Source of the DNA: an uncultured bacterium
Lineage (GTDB): Bacteria; Bacteroidota; Bacteroidia; Bacteroidales; Bacteroidaceae
Assembly (NCBI GenBank): GCA_946188155.1
Contig: CAMHUC010000013.1
Span: forward strand, 1-64,000
Reading direction: 5' to 3'
Length of the DNA stretch: 64,000 nt
Shown here: positions 42,142 to 50,119 of the stretch, one piece after another
Layout of the letters: each line of letters begins with the position of its first letter
How positions within the stretch are numbered: the stretch's first letter is position 1
The notes under the pieces: model-generated
Told to the model about the DNA's origin: nothing
Seen by the model: the letters and a program-made list of their open reading frames with translations, nothing else
Database searches by the model: none
Translations under genes and position numbers: made by a program

Positions 42142-44283
42142 TTATTCCCCCAGTTTCTTGTATTTCAGGTCAATCTTCGTGTACTTATGCTCGCTGTTCC
42201 AGTGCTCGAAGAGTCCGAGCGATGTCGTCAGCGGCTTGCCCTGCTGCTTGTAGACCGTGCCGCTGGGCGCGTTGGGGATGAGAGCCGCCTCGCGCAGATA
42301 CTCGTCGCAGTAGTTCAGGCTGCCGAACTCCGGCCACTCGCCGATGATGATGTCCATCGCCACGGCATCGCAGGCCACCTCGTCCTGGCTGACGATGAGC
42401 GAGCAGGCCCAGTCGCCGTTAAAGGGCTGCTTCATCCACTTCGGGTTCGGGGCCCCGTTCACGTCGCGCGAGCCGTAGGTGCCGTCGATGAGCAGCAGCA
42501 GTGCCTTCTGGCCCATGTCCTTGTGCGAGAGCCAGTCCACGAAGGTCTTGTAGCCGGGCTTGCCGTGACGTTTGTCTTGGCTCACGTTGTTGTGGGCGTT
42601 GCGCCGCCAGATGAGGTTGATGTCCGTCGCCCCGTACCAGTTCTTCGTGGTCAGCGTCACCCCGGGACCGGAGTGGGTCTTCAGCAGGGCCGAGTTGATC
42701 AGGTAGTCGGCATCCACGATGCACTTGGCCAGTCCGCGGGCCATCTTGCCGTTGTCCACCGAGTATTCGATCTGCTCCTCGTAGTACTCGCACTTCTCGC
42801 GCCCGTCGCCGCCCAGGTTGTCGATCATCCGTACCTGTGGGAACTCCCTGTGTACCTTATTATATATAGAGTCGGTGATGGCCCTCGACGGCTCGCAGAG
42901 CACGATGTCCTGCTGGCGCACTCCCGCGTCGCGCACCATCGAGCGCACCAGAGCCAGCGTGACGAAGGGCGACGAGTTCAGCTCGATGGTGTCGTGGTGG
43001 GTGATGGCGTTGTTCAGGTTCAGCTTCACGGCGATGCTCTCTCCCTTACGGTAGCCACGGTTGCCCCGGCCGTGCTTCTTGTTGAAGTCGCGGAACAGGG
43101 CCTGCCAGGCCTTCTTAGCCGTCGGCTCACCAGTCAGCTGCACGATGGCCTCGGCCACCATGCGGTCGGCCAGTGCCTGACTGTTCCAGCGGTCCTCCAC
43201 CCAGAGACCCGTCTTGCCGTCCCACCGGGCCACGCCTGGCGCATGCACCCACGCCACGCGCCCCGGATGTATGCCCCTGCCCTCGCCCATCGGCTCGTTG
43301 GGGCCTGCGAAGAGCTTCGGCTTCTGCTGATTGAACTCTCCGAAGAACATCCTGTCGCGGTTCACCGGCTCTGCGAGCAGCTGAATGGTGGTCGAAGGCC
43401 CCAGGTCGGGGTCGCGCCACGCCCTGAGCTGCCACACGAGCCGCCCCTCCTTGTCCACCTCGATGGCCTGCACGGGGGCATTGGCGGTGTCCATCGGCTG
43501 CTTGTTCCACTCGTTATACCAGTTGTTGACGATGTGTCCCCCGTCCTTCAGCCGCACGGTCTTCTGCGGCTGGGTGACGCCGTACTGCGTCGTGTTCAAC
43601 TGCCACACCGTCTGCCCCTGGCGATTGATCTCCTGAATGAGTCCCTTGCGACCCGTGATGAGCAGGTTGCCCGTTTTAGGCATCTCCTGCACCGACCAGG
43701 GCAGGAAGCCGTCCCAGCGGTCCACCTCCCGCCCGTTACAGGTGTACTCGTGGATGCAGCCCAGACCCATGTTGGCTATCAGCAGCGTGCCCCGGCTCGA
43801 CAGCCGGGCGTTGCGGAACTGGCCGTGTACGGAACCCTTCTCCGAGACGGGCAGCTCGAACTCGCGGACGATACGCTTCCCGGGTATCTCCATCACGACG
43901 CACTTGGCGGGCTTGCCATTCTGCACGAACACCACGTGCGTACGCCCGATGGGCTGCGCCGTATGTATCTCCGTGCCCTCTGGCGCCTCGTAGCTCCACA
44001 CGGTCTGCCCCTCGCCGTCCACCTCGGCCACGCCGTACTGATGGGCCACCAGTATGTGGCCGTCAGTCATCAGCACGGCGTCGCTGATCTCACCTTTGTT
44101 CAACTGGTCTTTGTAACTCCACGCCACCTGTCCGTCCCTGACGATGAACATGCGCCGCTGTTTGCTCTGCCCGGCGTAGAAGAAGTCGTGGCGACTCAGG
44201 CTCTCGTCGGGTGCCGACGCCGGCTGTGCCGACGCTGCGCTCGCTGCCCATACCAGGGCCAGCATTGATAGTATTCGTTTCAT
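42142..44283 (-). CDS. Secreted beta-propeller/DUF362 fusion protein, 713 aa
   Basis: Function unknown. Sec signal MKRILSMLALVWAASAASAQ. Residues about 25-400 form a PQQ/arylsulfotransferase-like beta-propeller with blades such as MFIVRDGQVAWSYKDQLNKG, AEVDGEGQTVWSYEAP and IQEINRQGQTVWQLN. Residues about 410-690 match DUF362: KGESIAVKLNLN, LVRSMVRDAGVRQQDIVLCE, YLINSALLKTHSGPGVTLTT, NWYGATDINLIWRRN and VACDAVAMDIIIGEWPE. No ferredoxin cysteine clusters are present, unlike many DUF362 proteins, and the signal peptide places it outside the cytoplasm. It sits between a beta-galactosidase and the regulator of the pectin locus and has its own -7 box, so it is probably a pectin-locus protein of new type. 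Confidence 0.82.
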   Translation of the reverse strand: MKRILSMLALVWAASAASAQPASAPDESLSRHDFFYAGQSKQRRMFIVRDGQVAWSYKDQLNKGEISDAVLMTDGHILVAHQYGVAEVDGEGQTVWSYEAPEGTEIHTAQPIGRTHVVFVQNGKPAKCVVMEIPGKRIVREFELPVSEKGSVHGQFRNARLSSRGTLLIANMGLGCIHEYTCNGREVDRWDGFLPWSVQEMPKTGNLLITGRKGLIQEINRQGQTVWQLNTTQYGVTQPQKTVRLKDGGHIVNNWYNEWNKQPMDTANAPVQAIEVDKEGRLVWQLRAWRDPDLGPSTTIQLLAEPVNRDRMFFGEFNQQKPKLFAGPNEPMGEGRGIHPGRVAWVHAPGVARWDGKTGLWVEDRWNSQALADRMVAEAIVQLTGEPTAKKAWQALFRDFNKKHGRGNRGYRKGESIAVKLNLNNAITHHDTIELNSSPFVTLALVRSMVRDAGVRQQDIVLCEPSRAITDSIYNKVHREFPQVRMIDNLGGDGREKCEYYEEQIEYSVDNGKMARGLAKCIVDADYLINSALLKTHSGPGVTLTTKNWYGATDINLIWRRNAHNNVSQDKRHGKPGYKTFVDWLSHKDMGQKALLLLIDGTYGSRDVNGAPNPKWMKQPFNGDWACSLIVSQDEVACDAVAMDIIIGEWPEFGSLNYCDEYLREAALIPNAPSGTVYKQQGKPLTTSLGLFEHWNSEHKYTKIDLKYKKLGE

Positions 44284-44292
44284 ATTCTAATA

Positions 44293-44319
44293 AACTATAA
44301 ACTCTAAACTACGAACTCG
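44293..44319. repeat. Period-7 array AAACTNT
   Basis: AAACT recurs at 44292, 44299 and 44306 with a GAACT at 44313, in the leader of the DUF362 gene. A second short AAACTAT array is at 45143-45156 before the kinase-like gene. Confidence 0.7.
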
Positions 44320-44329
44320 TTTTCGGCTG

Positions 44330-44337
44330 CAAAGTTA
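44330..44337 (-). promoter_or_regulatory. -7 box of the DUF362 gene
   Basis: TAACTTTG on the minus strand, 46 bp upstream of the ATG at 44283. No convincing -33. Confidence 0.5.
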
Positions 44338-44520
44338 CAAAGAGTTCTGCATATACACAGTACACTCAACCGTCATTCATGATACAGATTCCGTTCAACC
44401 CAAACCGGTCGTTAGCCTCCAAAGGAACAAAAATCTCCAAGAATCTGACACAAATCTTTATAGCAGAAGAGATTTCTGTTGGATTTTTGGGGATTTTCGT
44501 TTTAATGACCCTTTTTGCGT

Positions 44521-45144
44521 TCAGCCGATATAGGCCATGATCACGTTCACGGCATCGTCCTCGCTCAGGGTGTCCATCGACAGCACCAGCTGATAGTTGC
44601 GCGTGTCGTAGCGCGAGGTGTCCTCATACTTCTTGATGTAGGTCTCGCGGCTGGCGTCCACCTTGGCGATGATGTCGCGAGCCTCTTGCTCGCCCACCCC
44701 CTGGCGCTCCATGATGCGCCGGATGCGGTGCTCCATCGATGCCTGGATGAGGATGTTCAGGCTGTTGGGCCACTGGCGGAACACCATGAAGCCCGTCCGG
44801 CCGGCCACCACGCACGAGGCCTGCGCTGCCAGCTCCTCGAGGATGCGCTTCTCCGTGGCGAACATCGAGGCCGTGTCGAGCTTCACTTCGGCCTCCATCG
44901 GCTGGCTGGCACTGTCAATCAGCGTCTTGTAGTAGTTGTTGAAGTCGTTCCACCACGACTTCTTCTGCCCCTTGATTTCCTCGATACGCTCCACGGAGAG
45001 ACCGAACTTGTGGGTCAGGCCCTCGATTAAGGCCTTGTCGTAGTATTTCACTCCTAACTTCTCGGCCAGCTTGCGGCCAACGGTACGTCCACCCGAACCG
45101 ACTTCGCGGTTGATGGTGATTACAAATTTTTCATTCTTATCCAT
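44521..45144 (-). CDS. Cytidylate kinase-like protein, 207 aa
   Basis: Belongs to the Cytidylate_kin2-like P-loop kinases common in Bacteroidales. The N-terminal phosphate loop reads INREVGSGGRTVGRKLAE, followed by LGVKYYDKALIE; VVAGRTGFMVFRQWPN and HRIRRIMERQG supply later conserved segments, with arginines for phosphate binding. The true substrate is unknown: real cytidylate kinase (Cmk) is a different gene in these genomes. It is cytosolic and has no obvious link to pectin. The interval 44338-44520 downstream holds no other feature I can name. Confidence 0.85.
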   Translation of the reverse strand: MDKNEKFVITINREVGSGGRTVGRKLAEKLGVKYYDKALIEGLTHKFGLSVERIEEIKGQKKSWWNDFNNYYKTLIDSASQPMEAEVKLDTASMFATEKRILEELAAQASCVVAGRTGFMVFRQWPNSLNILIQASMEHRIRRIMERQGVGEQEARDIIAKVDASRETYIKKYEDTSRYDTRNYQLVLSMDTLSEDDAVNVIMAYIG

Positions 45145-45199
45145 AAACTATAAACTTTAAAACATTTCTTCATATAACCTTCGGTTAGAAATCTCTAAA

Positions 45200-45419
45200 A
45201 ATCTATTTCAAAATCTTTGGCATAGCTCGGAAACAGATTTCTCCTGTCAGATTCTTCTGTTGATTTTTGAAAGGCCGCGTGACTAACGGTTGGATGGCCA
45301 TATCCTAATAGTATTTCTCCACCAACGTCACACATCCAGAGGCGAACCGCGTGGCAGCTATCAGCGATGCACAATGGTATTTCATCTTTCGCTTCATTTA
45401 GTTTACCAATACAATATTC
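45200..45419 (-). ncRNA. Candidate structured non-coding RNA
   Basis: A consensus promoter at 45426-45456 would start a minus transcript near 45419, yet no convincing frame follows: the nearest ATG gives only 26 codons and the frame at 45195-45518 begins upstream of the promoter. The transcript can pair GTGACGTTGG (about 45320) with CCAAC...GTCAC (about 45280) around an internal bulge, and GGCC ends enclose part of that region. It could be a regulatory RNA or a long leader of the kinase-like gene. Ends are approximate. Confidence 0.3.
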
Positions 45420-45425
45420 AGGCTG

Positions 45426-45456
45426 CAAAATTACGAAAAAAAAACAAAACCGCAAA
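45426..45456 (-). promoter_or_regulatory. Promoter with no obvious gene
   Basis: Minus strand: TTTG (45453-45456), 19-bp spacer, TAATTTTG (45426-45433). It points toward the kinase-like gene, whose ATG is 280 bp away. Confidence 0.65.
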
Positions 45457-45475
45457 ACAATATCTGTATTTTTGT

Positions 45476-45523
45476 GGTTCATGGGGCACTTGGCCCAGGC
45501 CTGGGCCAAGTGCCTCATGAACC
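45476..45523. terminator. 48-bp near-perfect palindrome after the regulator gene
   Basis: Centred on AGGCCT at 45499/45500. CACTTGGCCCAGG pairs with CCTGGGCCAAGTG without mismatch and the flanks GGTTCATG.GGCAC / GTGCC.CATGAACC extend it with one mismatch. It lies 64 bp beyond the regulator stop, so it may end that transcript, though no T-run follows. A dimeric protein site is the alternative. Confidence 0.6.
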
Positions 45524-45586
45524 ATATAAAACAAGCTCACAAGGGGTCAACCCTGTGCGAACAGTTGTGCGATCACGGGCCGTCCG

Positions 45587-48500
45587 TCAGTTGCGCTTGA
45601 TCTCGGATGGCAGTATGCCGAACTCGCGCTTGAATACCTCCCGGAAGTGGGCCATCTGATTGAAGCCGGTCATCATGGCGGCCTCGGTGACGTTGTAGCG
45701 GCCGCTCTCGATGAGCTGGTAGCAGTGCTGCAGTCGGCGTTTGCGAACGTATTCCTTGGCGGTGAGGCCCGTGAGTGCCTTCACCTTGCGGTAGAATGTG
45801 GAGTGGCTCATGGCCATGCGGTCGGTGAGGAAGGCCATGTCGATGTCTGCCTGCATGATGTTGGCTCGGATCAGCTCGTTGAGCTTGTCGAGGAACTCCT
45901 GGTCGAGGCGTCCCAGCGTGGGTGTCTGTTCGTATGGCTTGTCTGGAGGCGCCTGCCTCCCGGTGAGGTGCTCTGCCAGTCGGCGGCGGGCGGTGAGCAG
46001 GTTCTGTATGCGGCTGGCCAGCAGGCGTGCTGTGAAGGGCTTTGTCAGGTAGGAGTCGGCTCCGCTGTCGTAGCCTTGCTCTTTGTCCTCGTCGGCGGTC
46101 TTGGCAGTGAGCAGTATGATGGGTATGTGGCTGGTTCGGATGTCGGCTTTCAGTCGGCGGGTGAGCTGTATGCCGTTCAGCTTCGGCATCATGATGTCGC
46201 TGACGATGATGTCGGGCGTGCATTCCAGCGCCGTCTGCACGCCCTGTTCGCCGTCGGCAGCTTCGAGGATGGTGAAGTCGTCGCTGAAGGTGTCGCTGAT
46301 GTACTGTCGGATGTCGGCATTGTCCTCCACCACGAGCAGCTGGGGCTTCTGGCTCTCAGAAAATGAAGACTGAAGAGTGAAGAGTGAAGAATTTGCTGCC
46401 GCCGAAGTTGGCTCCGCTGCCTCCGAAGTGGGGAGGGCGGTAGCAGAGTCTTCACTCTTCGCTCTTAACTCTTCACTTCCCTGGTCCTCCTTGTGCAGGG
46501 CCTCAGGATAGGTGTTGTCGGCCTTGAGTGAGAAGGTGAAGGTGCTGCCTTGCCCTTCGTGGCTCTCCACGCCGACGCTGCCCTCGTGGAGTTCGGCGAG
46601 TGCCTTGACCAGTGCCAGTCCGATGCCGGTGCCTGATGCCTGATGGCTGCCGCCGGCCTGGTAGTAGCGTTCGAAGATGTGGCCGACGGCGTCGGGGCTG
46701 ATGCCGTAGCCGGTGTCGCTGACGGCGATGCTGATGGTGCCTTGCGGGGTGGCCCGTACGCGAGTGGTGATGCTGCCCTGCGGGGTGTACTTGACGGCGT
46801 TGGATAGGTAGTTGTTGAGGATGATGGTGACGATCTCAGAGTCGAAGTACACCTTTGGCAGGTCGGGTGCGATGTCGTAGGTGAAGGCGACCTTGGGGTT
46901 GCTGTTGAGTTCCTTGAAGTTGAGGCAAATCTCGCGCACGAGCTGTGCGATGTCGCCCCGTGCCACGGTGAGGCGGCGGTTCTGCGTCTCTGCCTTTCGG
47001 AACTCGAGGATCTCGCTGATGAGGTTGCGCAGCCCCTCGGCATTACGTCTGATCATGGCCACTCGGCGCCGTATGGCTGTGGTCAGCTGACTGTCGTCCT
47101 CCAGGTCTTCCAGCGGGCCGAGGATGAGGGTCAGCGGGGTGCGCAGCTCATGGGTGATGTTGGTGAAGAATCGCAGCCGTTCCTCGTTGAGTTGCTGCTT
47201 CTGGATGTTCTCTCTTCGCTCCAGTTCGAGTGCGCTACGGCGGGCCAGCCTGCGCTTATAATGCCTGACGACGAAAGCCACTACAACGGCCAGCAGCGCC
47301 AGATAGGCGATGTAGGCCCACCAGGTGCGCCAGAATGGTGGCGTGATGGTGATTTCGAGGCGTGTGTCCTTGGCCTCGTTCCAGTCCTGATGGCGCAGCT
47401 TGGCTCGCAGTATGAAGGTGTAGTGCCCCGGTGGCAGGCCTCGGAACACAACGTCGTGGTCGCTGCCCACGTCGTACCACTTGTTGTCCATGCCTTTCAT
47501 CATGTAGGAGTATACGGCCTGCTCCGTCTGTGCGTAGTCGCGCACGGTGAAGGTCAGCCGGAGGGTGTTGTGGTGGTAGTCGGTGCGTATGTGCCCGTTT
47601 TCGTCGGGGATGCAGGGGAAGAGGGCGTTGGGCTTGTCGGGCGAGTCCTCCACAGGGTTGTAGGCTTCGCAGAGTATGATTTGCACGTCGGACACCTGTG
47701 CTTGGTCGTCCATCCGGCTGGGGTTGAAGTAGCTGACGCCCGCTGCCGACCCGAAGTAGATGGTGCCGTCGTCGGCGGCGATGACTGCCCCGCTGGTGGA
47801 GCCCCCCGTGAGTCGGGTGTCCCGGTGGTTGTAGTTGTAGAATGTGGCGGTGTTGCTGTCGAAGCAGGATATGCCGGCGTAGCTGCTCACCCAGACGCGC
47901 CCGTCGCTGCTCTGGCGGAGGGCTTGCAGGTGGGGTTCTGCCAGTCCTTGCTCCCGTCCGTAGGTGGTGATGCCTCGCAGCTCGGCGGGGTGTTCGAGAT
48001 ATACCAGTCCGCCGTCGGTGGCCATCCATAGCCCCTGTCCGTCGATGCTTCGTATGACCTGGTTGACCTTCGTCGAGGGCAGGCTGTCGGCCTCGCTCAG
48101 GTGTCGACTGTCGCCCGTTGTCGTGTCGAAGGTGTAGATGCCGTCACCCAGCGTGGCTATGAACAGCCTGTCCTTGGCCACGGGCATGATGCATGTGGCG
48201 GGGGCTTTGATTGTCCGGCTGATGGCTTCGTGGCGGGTGGCCTTGCCGTCGGCGTAGATGTATACGCCGAACTCGGCGCCTATCCAGATGCGCCCCTGCT
48301 CGTCCTCGGTGAAGAAGTGTATGTCGGAGCCTTCGGGCACGATGTCTATCGGCTCGGCCTTGCCGATGAGTGGGTCGAAGCGGTAGACGCCCTGGTCATC
48401 GATGCCCACCCACAGCTTGCCTCGGCTGTCGGTCATCATGCAGCGGGGCTGTGAGTACTGTCGGCGCGTCCTGCTGACGGCCGACCACCGTGCCGTCATG

Positions 48501-49690
48501 CGGCCCGGCTGCCAGTGTGTCAGCTCGCGCTCGTTGGCCATCCAGAAGCCGCCGTTCAGGTCGCTGGCGATGGCATAGACGGGCAGTGGCGTCTTGTCGG
48601 CATCGCGGTAGTCGAGCTGTGCGAAGTCCGACTTGCGTGCGCTGATGAAGTCGACGCCCGTGGAGTGGCTGCCCACCCAGATGTTGCCGAACTCGTCCTG
48701 CACGATGGCACGGGTGTTTCTCGACGAGAGGCCGACGGTGGTCTCCGTGTAGTGCAGACGGCCGTCGGCGGGTGCCTGCCGAGGGTCGAGTACGCGTATG
48801 CCTCCGATGTCGGTGGCCACCCATATCAGGCCGTCGGCCGTCTGGTAGATGTCGTAGACGTTGTCGTCGAACGCGTCGTTGGCGTGTGTCACCTTTTCGA
48901 ACGTGCCCCTCTCGGGGTTGAAGCGTGCCAGTCCGCCGTCAGTGCCCACCCATACGCGCCCCTGGCTGTCGCGGATAATCTGCCGCACGTTATTGCCCGG
49001 CAGACTGGTGTCGTCGCCAGCCTGGTGGCGGTAGTTGGTCGAGGTGCCCCTGTCGATACGCACCACGCACAGGCCGTCGTGGCTGTGGCCGATGTACAGG
49101 TTGCCACGGCCGTCGACCATGGCGCAGCGGTTGCCCCGGTGCTGGTGCGGGAAGTCCAGCCTGGTGGCCTGCAGCGCGTTGCAGGCCGTGCCGCCGGTCT
49201 GCGGCCTGCTGTCCTTCAGGTGGCTGGCCTCGAGCCGCTGCACGTCGCCGTTGCCGTAGACGAGCCAGAGGTCATTGCCGGCCGTGACGATGTCGTCGAT
49301 GGTCGAGGCTATCAGTCCGTCGCGGGTAGTAAACTCGGTGGTGGTGCCCCTCTCGGGATTGAATACGGTCAGCCCTCGCCTCGTGCCGATGAGCATCAGC
49401 GCCGACGGCTCATGCCAGTGAAGGGCCGTGATGCGCTGGTCGGCCACCAGTGCCGACTGCGGGAATGGCTGGCAGGTCTGTCCGGCAATCCTGTTCACGC
49501 CGGCCTCGGTGGCCACCCATACGTAGCCCTGGCCGTCGATGGCCAGTGAGAGTACGTAGTCGTTCGACAGCCCGTCGGCCGAGCTGATGTGCCCCGAGGC
49601 AGTTGGTTGGGGCTCCTGTTGGGCCGAGCTTGCTGCGAGCATCCATAGGGTTGCGATAATAGTAGTTAGCGTTCTGTACATATAGTTCAT
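45587..49690 (-). CDS. Hybrid two-component system regulator (HTCS), 1367 aa
   Basis: One-protein sensor and transcription factor of the pectin locus. Signal/TM start MNYMYRTLTTIIATLWMLAA at ATG 49690 (the frame opens 15 codons earlier, but its N-terminus is no signal). A periplasmic double propeller of Reg_prop repeats (GYVWVATEAGVNRI, GRVWVGTDGGLARF, GNIWVGSHSTGVDF) reaches about 690, followed by a Y_Y_Y domain, a TM segment near 790 (WWAYIAYLALLAVVVAFVV), HisKA with NITHELRTPLTL (His about 846), HATPase, a receiver with phospho-acceptor Asp in IIVSDIMMPK (about 1162), and a C-terminal AraC helix-turn-helix. Residues about 1072-1109, between ATPase and receiver, come from a repeat. It is divergent from the third SusC, its likely target. 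In known HTCS proteins an oligosaccharide binds the propellers. Confidence 0.96.
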   Translation of the reverse strand: MNYMYRTLTTIIATLWMLAASSAQQEPQPTASGHISSADGLSNDYVLSLAIDGQGYVWVATEAGVNRIAGQTCQPFPQSALVADQRITALHWHEPSALMLIGTRRGLTVFNPERGTTTEFTTRDGLIASTIDDIVTAGNDLWLVYGNGDVQRLEASHLKDSRPQTGGTACNALQATRLDFPHQHRGNRCAMVDGRGNLYIGHSHDGLCVVRIDRGTSTNYRHQAGDDTSLPGNNVRQIIRDSQGRVWVGTDGGLARFNPERGTFEKVTHANDAFDDNVYDIYQTADGLIWVATDIGGIRVLDPRQAPADGRLHYTETTVGLSSRNTRAIVQDEFGNIWVGSHSTGVDFISARKSDFAQLDYRDADKTPLPVYAIASDLNGGFWMANERELTHWQPGRMTARWSAVSRTRRQYSQPRCMMTDSRGKLWVGIDDQGVYRFDPLIGKAEPIDIVPEGSDIHFFTEDEQGRIWIGAEFGVYIYADGKATRHEAISRTIKAPATCIMPVAKDRLFIATLGDGIYTFDTTTGDSRHLSEADSLPSTKVNQVIRSIDGQGLWMATDGGLVYLEHPAELRGITTYGREQGLAEPHLQALRQSSDGRVWVSSYAGISCFDSNTATFYNYNHRDTRLTGGSTSGAVIAADDGTIYFGSAAGVSYFNPSRMDDQAQVSDVQIILCEAYNPVEDSPDKPNALFPCIPDENGHIRTDYHHNTLRLTFTVRDYAQTEQAVYSYMMKGMDNKWYDVGSDHDVVFRGLPPGHYTFILRAKLRHQDWNEAKDTRLEITITPPFWRTWWAYIAYLALLAVVVAFVVRHYKRRLARRSALELERRENIQKQQLNEERLRFFTNITHELRTPLTLILGPLEDLEDDSQLTTAIRRRVAMIRRNAEGLRNLISEILEFRKAETQNRRLTVARGDIAQLVREICLNFKELNSNPKVAFTYDIAPDLPKVYFDSEIVTIILNNYLSNAVKYTPQGSITTRVRATPQGTISIAVSDTGYGISPDAVGHIFERYYQAGGSHQASGTGIGLALVKALAELHEGSVGVESHEGQGSTFTFSLKADNTYPEALHKEDQGSEELRAKSEDSATALPTSEAAEPTSAAANSSLFTLQSSFSESQKPQLLVVEDNADIRQYISDTFSDDFTILEAADGEQGVQTALECTPDIIVSDIMMPKLNGIQLTRRLKADIRTSHIPIILLTAKTADEDKEQGYDSGADSYLTKPFTARLLASRIQNLLTARRRLAEHLTGRQAPPDKPYEQTPTLGRLDQEFLDKLNELIRANIMQADIDMAFLTDRMAMSHSTFYRKVKALTGLTAKEYVRKRRLQHCYQLIESGRYNVTEAAMMTGFNQMAHFREVFKREFGILPSEIKRN
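46364..46476. repeat. Inverted pair of period-7 arrays inside the HTCS gene
   Basis: TGAAGAG x4 (46364-46391) and its complement TCTTCAC-type x4 (46449-46476) flank a 57-bp GC-rich centre. The two arrays can form a stem of about 28 bp. The translated product is the linker between histidine-kinase ATPase and receiver domains. Confidence 0.88.
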
Positions 49691-49705
49691 AGGGGTTTCC
49701 GGGTG

Positions 49706-49713
49706 CAAATATA
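49706..49713 (-). promoter_or_regulatory. -7 box of the HTCS gene
   Basis: TATATTTG on the minus strand, 15 bp upstream of ATG 49690. The -33 region is not recognisable. Confidence 0.5.
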
Positions 49714-50022
49714 ATAAATAATATGGTACGCGCATACGCTTTGAGCATACTTTTTTTCGTCAATCTGCATTCTGACGAGAAAACGTACTGCGGATGACGA
49801 GAAAATGTGGGTCGAGTGTCGTGAATCCTGACTATCTTTGCCACCGTAAACAGCGATTATAGTTAGTTTATTAGTTAGAGTTAGTTAGTAGTTCGCGGAG
49901 ATAGGCGTTAGCGTTTCTGAGGTAAAAGATTGTAAAGGGATTGTAAAAGAAAAAAAGGATGGGAAATCAGAAATCCAGGTCATAAGGTCAAAAATTGCAG
50001 TTACTGATTAAAATATAATTCC
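49714..50022. other. Divergent regulatory region between HTCS and the third SusC
   Basis: About 430 bp lie between the two start codons. Two -7 boxes point outward (49706 and 50023). A TTAGTTAGAGTTAGTTAG stretch near 49865-49890 is TTAG-rich. The binding site of the HTCS is expected here, but I cannot pick it out. Confidence 0.5.
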
Positions 50023-50030
50023 TATATTTG
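50023..50030 (+). promoter_or_regulatory. -7 box of the third SusC/SusD operon
   Basis: TATATTTG followed by GCAGCAGAATT. The same box-plus-context recurs before the PL22 gene at 55856. No -33 TTTG is present, as expected for a promoter that needs an activator such as the HTCS. The leader to the ATG is about 80 nt. Confidence 0.6.
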
Positions 50031-50119
50031 CAGCAGAATTGTTATTTGCAGCCTTGACCATTGAGAATAAGAATACAACCATATAATAATAGCATTACTA
50101 ACAAAATTAAAAACGTAAC

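Noticed and set aside
42187..44268. 693-residue frame opposite the DUF362 gene, and similar long antisense frames elsewhere (for example 2787-3503, 35286-36644, 61691-63001)
   Set aside because: High GC and codon bias of the real gene leave the opposite frame open. The products lack any domain, signal or sensible composition.
45195..45518. 107-residue frame on the minus strand
   Set aside because: It begins inside the 48-bp palindrome and upstream of the promoter at 45426-45456. Its first part is low in protein character.
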